From Litomosoides sigmodontis (taxonomy: Eukaryota; Nematoda; Chromadorea; Rhabditida; Onchocercidae): DNA of 64,000 nucleotides. The notes beneath the pieces are model-generated. The model had not been told where the DNA came from, searched no databases, and saw nothing but the letters and a program-made list of their open reading frames with translations. Shown here one piece after another: positions 56,685-64,000 of this stretch (the first letter of the stretch is position 1; each line of letters starts with the position of its first letter). The stretch covers positions 826,001 to 890,000 of the forward strand of contig OY718806.1 of NCBI GenBank assembly GCA_963070105.1, read 5' to 3'. The translations under genes and the position numbers were made by a program.

Positions 56685-57931
56685 ACAGTATGGAGCTTGT
56701 CGAGGTTCCTAAATTGCCAACATTGGCAGACTTAAGGAGGCACCTCGGTGCCGAACCGTTGTACCTCAAGGCTTTGGGGGATTATTTGTGAAATGCAGTT
56801 CGTCTTGTAAGTTTATTGCATTTGTCCTTTTACATATTTATTTGTCTTGCACTTATACCGTACACTTTAACTATATTTTGCATTATTTATTTTTTATTCT
56901 CTTTCAAAGCATGGCGAAATCACACTACCAATATCTACCAGTACAGTATATACCAGTTTCTCCAATTTACTTTTTTTTCAGGCAAAACTGGAGCGAAGTG
57001 AGCAGCAGGTTCATGAGCTCAGGTGCGCAAGCCATGTGGAGCAGAGCTCCAGCAGCACGAACGAGATCAGGAGTGGGACCTCGCCAGTGAGGACCAGCAC
57101 GTGCTGCGCCTCCACCAACGCCATGTATGCAAATAATCCACTTATGTGACTTGCTTTTATCAATTTGTCATTTTCTTCCAAATCTAATTTTTTCGACGGT
57201 TTTTTTGATGTCATTTATTGAGGAAATATTTGACGGTTTTTTTCTAGTGACAGATGAATTTAAAGTGTGTTTCAGGCATTCCTGGACAATACAGGTCCCG
57301 ATTGCTGCAGTAGAGACACCAGCTGCACCTGAGCCTTTCCATTACCGGCAATGGAAAGCTTACCGACGTAGTACCGAGAAATCCCATACAGAGTAGTGCG
57401 AACTGCTGATGGGTCAACCACAATTGGTAAATTTGACTTACTTTTCTATTTTCATTCTTGTCTTCTTTTTTCGAAAAAATATTTTGCTCAAAATGTTTAT
57501 TCTATGAAAAACACTGATTCTGACGAAATTTATTTTTTAAATAATCATTAAAAAATTATACTTCCAGCATGTGGTTTGTGTTGCACGCAGTTCGGGACCT
57601 AAGGGCTGGCGGATTCATGCCGCGAGGACAAGCAAAATGGTAAGCTTAATGTTTCTATTTTCTTTTCTTTTTCTATTTTATTTCTTATTTGGTGGCCTTA
57701 AGTTATTAAAAAAGGTACAATTATTGTCAAATTATAAGTTGAATTTTGGAATTAATACATTCCTTTGGATGGAGGTTTTTTTTTACCAGTTCGGTCATTT
57801 AATTTACTAATTTTAATCGGTGCAATAATTTTAATATTTCTATTTCAGGCTTCTACCCGAGTAACAGCATGAGTGAGGAGATTGCAGCCTGGATGGAACT
57901 GCACTCTGTAGAGTGGTGTCCCATTCAGTAA
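56685..57931 (+). pseudogene. Five-exon spliced locus without a continuous ORF (decayed gene or spliced lncRNA)
   Basis: Canonical sites define exons 56685-56806, 56982-57124, 57276-57426, 57568-57639 and 57849 to about 57931 (acceptors tttttttcag, ttttttttcag, gtgtttcag, acttccag, tatttcag; donors gtaagt, gtatgc, gtaaat, gtaagc). Exon 1 opens MELVEVPKLPTLADLRRHLG and stops after 33 codons. Exons 2 and 3 join in one frame that stops at 57396 (VEQSSSSTNEIRSG, then PEPFHYRQWKAYRRSTEKS), but exon 1 does not enter that frame. Protein-like stretches occur in other frames: exon 2 (AELQQHERDQEWDLASEDQH), exon 3 (IPYRVVRTADGSTTI) and exon 5 (FYPSNSMSEEIAAWMELHS). The exons are much more GC-rich than their introns. 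Either a coding gene has taken frameshifts, or this is a non-coding spliced RNA with conserved splice sites. It lies directly downstream of the 291-bp repeats, which may contain its promoter. Confidence 0.5.
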
Positions 57932-57954
57932 TATGTTAATTAATATTTGAAAAA

Positions 57955-58816
57955 ATCACAAAAAAAAAAATAATAAAAAAAGAAAAAAAAAAGAAAAGAA
58001 AAAAAAAGAAAAGAAAAAAAAAGAAAAGAAAAAAAAAGAAAAGAAAAAAAAAGAAAAGAAAAAAATAAAAAAAGAAAAAAATAAAAAAAGAAAAAAATAA
58101 AAAAAGAAAAAAATAAAAAAAGAAAAAAATAAAAAAAGAAAAAAATAAAAAAAGAAAAAAATAAAAAAAGAAAAAAATAAAAAAAGAAAAAAATAAAAAA
58201 AGAAAAAAATAAAAAAAGAAAAAAATAAAAAAAGAAAAAAATAAAAAAAGAAAAAAATAAAAAAAGAAAAAAATAAAAAAAGAAAAAAATAAAAAAAGAA
58301 AAAAATAAAAAAAGAAAAAAATAAAAAAAGAAAAAAATAAAAAAAGAAAAAAATAAAAAAAGAAAAAAATAAAAAAAGAAAAAAATAAAAAAAGAAAAAA
58401 ATAAAAAAAGAAAAAAATAAAAAAAGAAAAAAATAAAAAAAGAAAAAAATAAAAAAAGAAAAAAATAAAAAAAGAAAAAAATAAAAAAAGAAAAAAATTA
58501 AAAAAGAAAAAAATAAAAAAAGAAAAAAATAAAAAAAGAAAAAAATAAAAAAAGAAAAAAATAAAAAAAGAAAAAAATTAAAAAAGAAAAAATAAAAAAA
58601 GAAAAAAATAAAAAAAGAAAAAAATTAAAAAAGAAAAAATAAAAAAAGAAAAAATAAAAAAAGAAAAAAGAAAAAAAGAAAAAAGAAAAAAAGAAAAAAG
58701 AAAAAAAGAAAAAAGAAAAAAAGAAAAAATAAAAAAGAAAAAATAAAAAAAGAAAAAATAAAAAAGAAAAAATAAAAAAAGAAAAAATAAAAAAAGAAGA
58801 AAATAAAGAAAAAATA
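57955..58816. repeat. A-rich tandem array, 15- to 16-bp units
   Basis: Starts with a 15-bp unit G-A4-G-A9 (about 57980-58060), then a homogeneous 16-bp unit G-A7-T-A7 from about 58065 to 58640, then degenerate 15-bp G-A6-G-A7 and A/T variants. Almost purely purine on the plus strand. Confidence 0.95.
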
Positions 58817-58904
58817 GAAATTTTAATATTTCAATTCTTTTTTAATTTTCTTGATAATATTGTCTTAATTTAATTTTTGAATTTCATTAAAGTGTTAATT
58901 AATA

Positions 58905-59158
58905 TTTGAAAAAAGTAGAAAAAAAAGGAAAAGAAGAAAAAAGGAAAAGAAGAAAAAAGGAAAAGAAGAAAAAAGGAAAAGAAGAAAAAAGGAAAAGAAG
59001 AAAAAAGGAAAAGAAGAAAAAAGGAAAAGAAGAAAAAAGGAAAAGAAGAAAAAAGGAAAAGAAGAAAAAAGGAAAAGAAGAAAAAAGGAAAAGAAGAAAA
59101 AAAGGAAAAGAAGAAAAAAAGGAAAAGAAGAAAAAAAGGAAAAGAAGAAAAAAAGGAA
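58905..59158. repeat. Polypurine tandem array, 16-bp unit A6-GG-A4-G-AA-G
   Basis: About 15 copies; toward the right end the A run lengthens by one base (17-bp units). All purine on the plus strand. Confidence 0.95.
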
Positions 59159-59762
59159 AGAATAAAGAAGCAAGAAGAAAAAGAAGCAAGAAGAAAAAGA
59201 AGCAAGAAGAAAAAGAAGCAAGAAGAAAAAGAAGCAAGAAGAAAAAGAAGCAAGAAGAAAAAGAAGCAAGAAGAAAAAGAAGCAAGAAGAAAAAGAAGCA
59301 AGAAGAAAAAGAAGCAAGAAGAAAAAGAAGCAAGAAGAAAAAGAAGCAAGAAGAAAAAGAAGCAAGAAGAAAAAGAAGCAAGAAGAAAAAGAAGCAAGAA
59401 GAAAAAGAAGCAAGAAGAAAAAGAAGCAAGAAGAAAAAGAAGCAAGAAGAAAAAGAAGCAAGAAGAAAAAGAAGCAAGAAGAAAAAGAAGCAAGAAGAAA
59501 AAGAAGCAAGAAGAAAAAGAAGCAAGAAGAAAAAGAAGCAAGAAGAAAAAGAAGCAAGAAGAAAAAGAAGCAAGAAGAAAAAGAAGCAAGAAGAAAAAGA
59601 AGCAAGAAGAAAAAGAAGCAAGAAGAAAAAGAAGCAAGAAGAAAAAGAAGCAAGAAGAAAAAGAAGCAAGAAGAAAAAGAAGCAAGAAGAAAAAGAAGCA
59701 AGAAGAAAAAGAAGCAAGAAGAAAAAGAAAGAAGCAAGACGAAAAAGAAGCAAGAAGAAAAA
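59159..59762. repeat. Polypurine tandem array, 16-bp unit GAAGCAAGAAGAAAAA
   Basis: About 36 copies, almost perfect, with one cytosine per unit and a single irregular unit near 59730 (aaagaaagaagcaagac). Because 16 is not a multiple of 3 and neither strand has a stop, several frames stay open for 270-310 codons; those ORFs are artefacts. Confidence 0.97.
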
Positions 59763-59989
59763 TATAAAGAAAAAATTATGGAAAAAATGAGAAAAAAATA
59801 AAAGGGAAAAAATAAATAAAAAGAAGAAAACAAAAAGAAAAAACGAGAGAGGAAAAGATGAAAAAAGATGTTTTAATTCAATTTTGTTATAATTGAATTT
59901 GTTGTATTACTTGTCATTGTTTTTTACAATCTTTTGTTGCTTTTTTTTTACCGATTTTGCTTTTTTAATTTTTTTCACTACCAATTTTA

Positions 59990-60109
59990 GGTGTTGCGCT
60001 TAGCATTTTTAACCGCAGCATCTTTTGGTGCTGTTATTTTTTGTTTATTAATGATTTTATGTTATTACACTGTTGAGCTTTACTTAGACAAAATTTTGGC
60101 TGAATTTTA
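59990..60109 (+). CDS. Possible terminal exon with one transmembrane segment, unrecognised
   Basis: After a good acceptor (accaattttag) the frame reads VLRLAFLTAASFGAVIFC, LLMILCYYTVELYLDKILAE and F, then TAA at 60107-60109. The first 28 residues would span a membrane. No initiator ATG and no phased upstream exon was found; the nearest candidate, the locus ending about 57931, is separated by 2 kb of tandem repeat. T-rich DNA readily produces hydrophobic frames, so this is weak. Confidence 0.25.
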
Positions 60110-60863
60110 AAATGTTGATATTTAAGCGAAAATCTTTCAAATATTTATTTTTATCTTTTGTATTTCTCTTGCTTATTATAACGTAGTAGGTATTTAAAAT
60201 AATTTCGTTTAAAATTACTTTTTTTATTGATTCTGGTATTATTAGAGATATATTCAGTATTTGAATTTCATTGCGTAATTTTTTTTTGTTTCAATGTATT
60301 TTAATTTTATTTGTGACTAATTTAGAACTTGTTGTACATGATTAATTATATATACATGTATTATTTAGTATGTTCATCATCGTATATTAATTTTTGCAAT
60401 TTTTATAACTTAACTTTGATATGTGGTTTTAGAATTTCTAAAAATTATCGTAATTAGTTCAATTGGTGCAGCTCTAATCTACGAGTGTGAAAGTCATCGG
60501 GATCGTTGTTGGTTGGTGTTTTTTTTTGTTCGTTTGTCTCTTTCATGAATTGAAAATGAAGTGTTTCACTGATTTTTTTCTTTATTTCAAAAAATAACAC
60601 TATTTCGATGGAGTTTTTTTTATTGTAAGTGGAAGATGTAGCAGTGCATTATATTCTTGCATTTTTTCGAATTTTTTTTTGGTCTGTTTGGATGTAAAAC
60701 TGAAATTGAGCTTGGTTTTGAAATTCCAATTATACTTCTTTTATTTGTTTCGAGTGCTTTTTGTTGTTGAAGTTTACTTGAAGTTTTTTTTTGAAATTCA
60801 TCGTTGAACTTTCATTTCATTGTTAAATCAGTGCTTATTCAGTCTACTGCAATGAATGAATGA
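60110..60863. other. Intergenic spacer
   Basis: AT-rich, T-run-rich plus strand. Nothing recognised except a ttattcag acceptor ending at 60842, 21 bp before the next ORF. Confidence 0.4.
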
Positions 60864-61025
60864 ATGGAAGCTTCGGTGAAAAAATTCCGTCTTCTCAGAC
60901 AAAACAATGAAATTTTAGAACAGCTAGCTCAAAATTTCCGCAAAAAATTGGCGAAGTTTAAAAGACAAAATTTAAGAATCCAGTTATTTAATTTATATCA
61001 TTCGAAATCTCCACGATCATCATAA
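60864..61025 (+). CDS. Candidate 53-aa coiled-coil micropeptide
   Basis: Single-exon ORF, ATG 60864, TAA 61023-61025. It reads MEASVKKFRLLRQNNEIL, EQLAQNFRKKLAKFKRQNL, RIQLFNLYHSKSPRSS. Residues about 6-45 are charged and Leu/Asn/Gln-rich with hydrophobic residues spaced as in an amphipathic helix or leucine-zipper-like coiled coil, followed by a basic Ser-rich tail. An in-frame TGA directly precedes the ATG, and a good 3' splice acceptor (gcttattcag, ending 60842) lies 21 bp upstream with no local 5' exon, as expected for spliced-leader trans-splicing. Predicted to be a nuclear or complex-bound small protein, but this is inference; I recognise no family. Confidence 0.45.
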   Translation: MEASVKKFRLLRQNNEILEQLAQNFRKKLAKFKRQNLRIQLFNLYHSKSPRSS

Positions 61026-61962
61026 CTACTGAAAAACAGCGCCAATCAATGATTAGTGCGCGGCAAATTCAAATTTAGCACATCACTGTACTCGCTGATA
61101 CTTCCTTCCTTCTTTTACTCTCTCAGTTTTGACTAGTCCCCTATTCCATTATCATATAAGGCTAAATGGCCTTAAAAGGTAGGAAGGCGCAGTTAAGTGA
61201 ATGTCCTCGCTTGAATTAATTAATTAGTTAATTAATTGATTAGTGCAAAATTGATTTTGCATAAAGTAGAGGAGTGCAAAGTGAGTGATCGCACTAACTA
61301 CCATCTCATCTATCTTTCATGATGAAAGTTGGAAGTTAACTTTAACTCATATAATACACCCGCTACTTTCATAATTTATCATCTAAATTTTATACTTAAA
61401 AATTAATCACCTATTTCACACTCAGCCCTTGCATCTCAATTATGATTTATTTCTCTTTTCTTTTCCGTAACGACCTTTTCTTTTCATTAAAACGAAGTAA
61501 ATTCATTATTAAAATTTACAGTTATTTCTAGCGGATCTAGACGGAATACAAAGTGTAACTCTCATGTTTTTTTTGCAGCGTTGAAAAGATAACACATCGC
61601 AGCTATCGTTGCAGTAAATATCAACTAACAAATTAGTTTACTGTCAAAAATAGCAAATTTTCAAGATAAAATTCCTGTCGCAAATTTTTATCAGTAACAT
61701 CTAAATGGAAAACAACATATGGAAGCATATGGAAGTTTGCGTGGAAGTAAAACTTGTTTAGGTGAGAAATTAGTTAGCTATTTTAAATTTTAATTAAAAT
61801 TGCTGCATTATATGAAAGTCCGTTTTATTTTCAAATAGCCAATACATTGAAAGATTTTTCGTGAAGGCTCCCCAAGAAGAATACGTTGATGTTTTTGACT
61901 TCATTATTTATTGCAATAATCATTCAATAGTTAAGTTAAAATTAATTAACAACTGATATTAA
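61026..61962. other. Intergenic spacer
   Basis: No gene or repeat that I can support; includes the 3' flank of the following minus-strand gene. Confidence 0.4.
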
Positions 61963-63555
61963 TTAAATGAATCGTTTCAGTGCTTTTGTTGATTGACGTC
62001 TATCGGTTGAATGAGTTGGAATAGTGCCGGAATGCTTGTATAAACCATCAACGTTGAAATTTCCCCTACTATCATCTGATGGTGGACCGTTTCCGTTCAT
62101 ATCTGTTCCGGAATTAGCATGGATTGGATTAATGAAGACATTTGATGTGCGCTCGTTCGACCTCACATCAGCAAACTTCCGCATTGTCATTTTTTTCTGC
62201 GACAAAATTATTACTCCGTCATCTTTCCGCCGGTTGATTGGTGCCAAATGCGCGGAAGGCGACTTCAGTCGATTTTGTAAACATTGTTTTATTGACGTAG
62301 CATTATTAATTACGATAGATTTACGTGAACTTTGTTCTGAATTTAAACTGCCTGTTGCATTTCTCAATGGTTTTCCAGAAGAAATAAACATATTTTTCAA
62401 ACGATTAGTCCTATTATTGTCGACTTTGAACAAGTAAGGATGTTGCGATGTGCTAATACAGGTCTCTTTCTGGACTTTCACCGGATCCATTTTTAAAATG
62501 TCATTAATATTTTTTGCATTTTCATAAGTCGAACGATATAGTGACATTATATCGGGACTCGTTCCAACATCTTCAAGTGCATAATTCACTTCCGATAATT
62601 GATTTTGATTTCTACTGCTTCGGCTATCACGTATAAAGCTTTCCAATACGTCAGTACACAGCCCGTCGTTGTATTACTATCACATGAATTATTCCTGTTT
62701 TTTACAAATACGACATCATTGCAGTTATTTTCAGGATGCGTGACGTACGATGAATTCGTCACCTATTCTGAGGTTTCATAGTCGGCGCTGCAATGTTCTG
62801 CTTAAATGTTAGCTTATCAAAGTGCCTTTGATCTGTTTGACTAGGAAATGTACGCTTCTCCTTCGTTGATGAACACTTTCGTTGCAGTATCTTTTCAACG
62901 GATACTTCTGATCCGTTTGATTTATGATCCGATCGCTGAGATTCTTGTGATAGTGTTTTACGTGAGGGATACCGTGTAGCACTTATATGTTTCCGTAACG
63001 TAGCGCTTTCGTCTTCGGCCAATTTCTCTTGAACTTTTAGCTTGCTACTAGCTGAATAATTAATTTCCGGCACAAGCGAAATAGTAAAATTTTAAATTTA
63101 TAACAAATTGTGAGAAAAATTGAAAAATTGCTAATAATTTTCAACATATCAGACATGTTATGATTAAAATTGAAAAAAAAAACAGCTCAAATTTCACTGA
63201 ATTTATGAATTCAATTGCATTTGCAGTTTTAATTTTATAAGCGTTAAAAAGGCGGACAACTGCTAAATGCTATTATGTCTTTATGTGTCTAAGGTTTGAT
63301 TTTATTCCTTCTAAAATTTTTTAATTACTTTGGTTGAAACTGGAAATTTCTTAGCAGCACACAGCAGGAGGAATAGTTAATTAGAGCACGTAAGTGCCAC
63401 TTACGGATTTCGAAACGTTTTTCGAATTCCGGATTCAATTCTTGCTTTACATCATTATCGATAATTCTGATACCTTTAACGTTTTGGCATATATCGCTTT
63501 TGTTTGAGCTCCTTTCCACTTCTCTACTATTTCCGCTTACAGTCAAATTTGCCAT
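61963..63555 (-). CDS. Unrecognised basic, low-complexity protein (about 371 aa), three exons
   Basis: Exon 1, 63555-63405, starts MANLTVSGNSREVERSSN and ends at a strong gtaagt donor. Exon 2, 63051-62763, follows an attattcag acceptor in phase (SSKLKVQEKLAEDESATLRK; ends TMKPQN at AG|gtgacg). Exon 3, 62638-61963, ends with TAG/TAA at 61963 and contains IRDSRSSRNQNQLSEVNYA, SPDIMSLYRSTYENAKNIND, and a basic Ser/Asn-rich tail with STDRRQSTKALKRF. The exon 2/3 acceptor (ttggaaag before 62638) is the only in-frame choice I found but is weak, so that junction needs confirmation. Composition suggests a largely disordered, positively charged protein; no domain or membrane segment is visible. Function unknown. 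It is divergently oriented to the gene starting at 63893, 337 bp away. Confidence 0.65.
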
Positions 63556-63892
63556 CAAATGCTTCTGTTAAGCGTAGCGATTGCACACTTCTGGCGCTAA
63601 TGTCTTCACTGACTATTGTTCCTCTTCCTCCATTTCTCTTGCAAATTTACGCTAAAACGTGATCACGATAAGCGCAAACCGGAACTGCAAACAATTTTAA
63701 TTTTAAATTTATTTCTCGAAAAATGGAGATTTTAAGTATTTCTAAACGGAAGATAGTACTATTACTAAAGCTATACAAAGGAAAAGCCTTAGTGATGAAC
63801 GCGGTATGTTTCAAGCTTAATTGAAATTTTATCAAAACCGGAAAATTTCGCACAATTAACTAAAATAAAAGTAAAAAAAGGAAAAAGAAAAG
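63556..63892. promoter_or_regulatory. Putative divergent promoter region
   Basis: 337 bp separate the ATGs of two divergently oriented genes (minus at 63555, plus at 63893). No specific motif is claimed; the assignment rests on layout alone. Confidence 0.4.
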
Positions 63893-64000
63893 ATGGAAAC
63901 TTCTGATGGAGGAATTCTATCCATTTCTTCATTTTCCAAAACTTCATCGCTATTTTCGCTCAAAAATTTTGATGAACTTTTGCGCCATCTGCAAAATTCA
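63893..64000 (+). CDS. 5' end of a gene running off the right edge, unrecognised
   Basis: ATG at 63893 opens a frame that stays open to the window end, 36 codons: METSDGGILSISSFSKTSSL, FSLKNFDELLRHLQNS. It is Ser-rich at first, then amphipathic. An A-rich leader precedes the ATG. Too short to assign a family; partial by truncation at the window boundary. Confidence 0.5.
   Translation, partial: METSDGGILSISSFSKTSSLFSLKNFDELLRHLQNS

Noticed and set aside
58870..59833. Overlapping ORFs of 270-310 aa on both strands
   Set aside because: Artefacts of 16-bp tandem repeats without stop codons; all frames show the same periodic low-complexity protein.
62024..62437. 137-aa plus-strand ORF
   Set aside because: Antisense shadow of the third exon of the minus-strand gene 61963-63555.

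Overview
The window is nuclear DNA from a nematode. It is AT-rich, genes are split into many short exons with cttttttcag-like acceptors, single-copy metazoan genes are recognisable, and long A/T microsatellites lie between and within genes. Introns of 100-1700 bp and frequent AAT/TTTA arrays fit a spirurid (filarial-like, clade III) worm better than Caenorhabditis; that placement is inference, no marker gene is present. I saw no tRNA, rRNA, CRISPR, phage, IS element or intact transposon. All gene models below were assembled by hand from splice-site phase agreement and protein motifs.

Layout. 0-4.3 kb, plus strand: C-terminal exons of mitochondrial ribosomal protein uS7m, then a complete five-exon Vti1 Qb-SNARE. 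4.3-8.1 kb: no gene recognised, with a (TTTA)n array. 8.1-10.0 kb, minus strand: a glycogen-targeting PP1 regulatory subunit (PP1-binding KTVHF motif plus CBM21). 10-15.7 kb: mostly empty, with two weak candidates for very small spliced genes. 15.7-27.7 kb, minus strand: one large gene of about 29 exons encoding a NACHT plus WD40 protein of about 1616 aa (NWD1/NWD2 type); one intron holds about 1.35 kb of (AAT)n. 31-38 kb, plus strand: a polyglutamine ORF, a 270-aa unrecognised protein and a 79-aa unrecognised protein.

38.9-46.2 kb, minus strand: a compact CPEB-family RNA-binding protein (two RRMs plus ZZ zinc domain, apparently one GC-AG intron) and a CRIP-type single-LIM protein, separated by a tandemly duplicated 0.97-kb segment. 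46.2-55.5 kb: repeat-rich gene desert. 55.5-61 kb: an odd block with an orphan minus-strand exon, 291-bp tandem repeats, a five-exon spliced locus with no long ORF, 1.8 kb of 15/16-bp-period purine repeats, and a 53-codon coiled-coil ORF. 62-63.6 kb, minus strand: a 371-aa basic low-complexity protein, divergent from the start of a plus-strand gene running off the right edge.

The recognised genes are unrelated housekeeping, trafficking, metabolic and regulatory genes; no joint pathway is evident. The conspicuous machine is the STAND-type NACHT-WD40 protein. The best candidates for undescribed biology are the small spliced ORFs and the 55.5-60.1 kb block.
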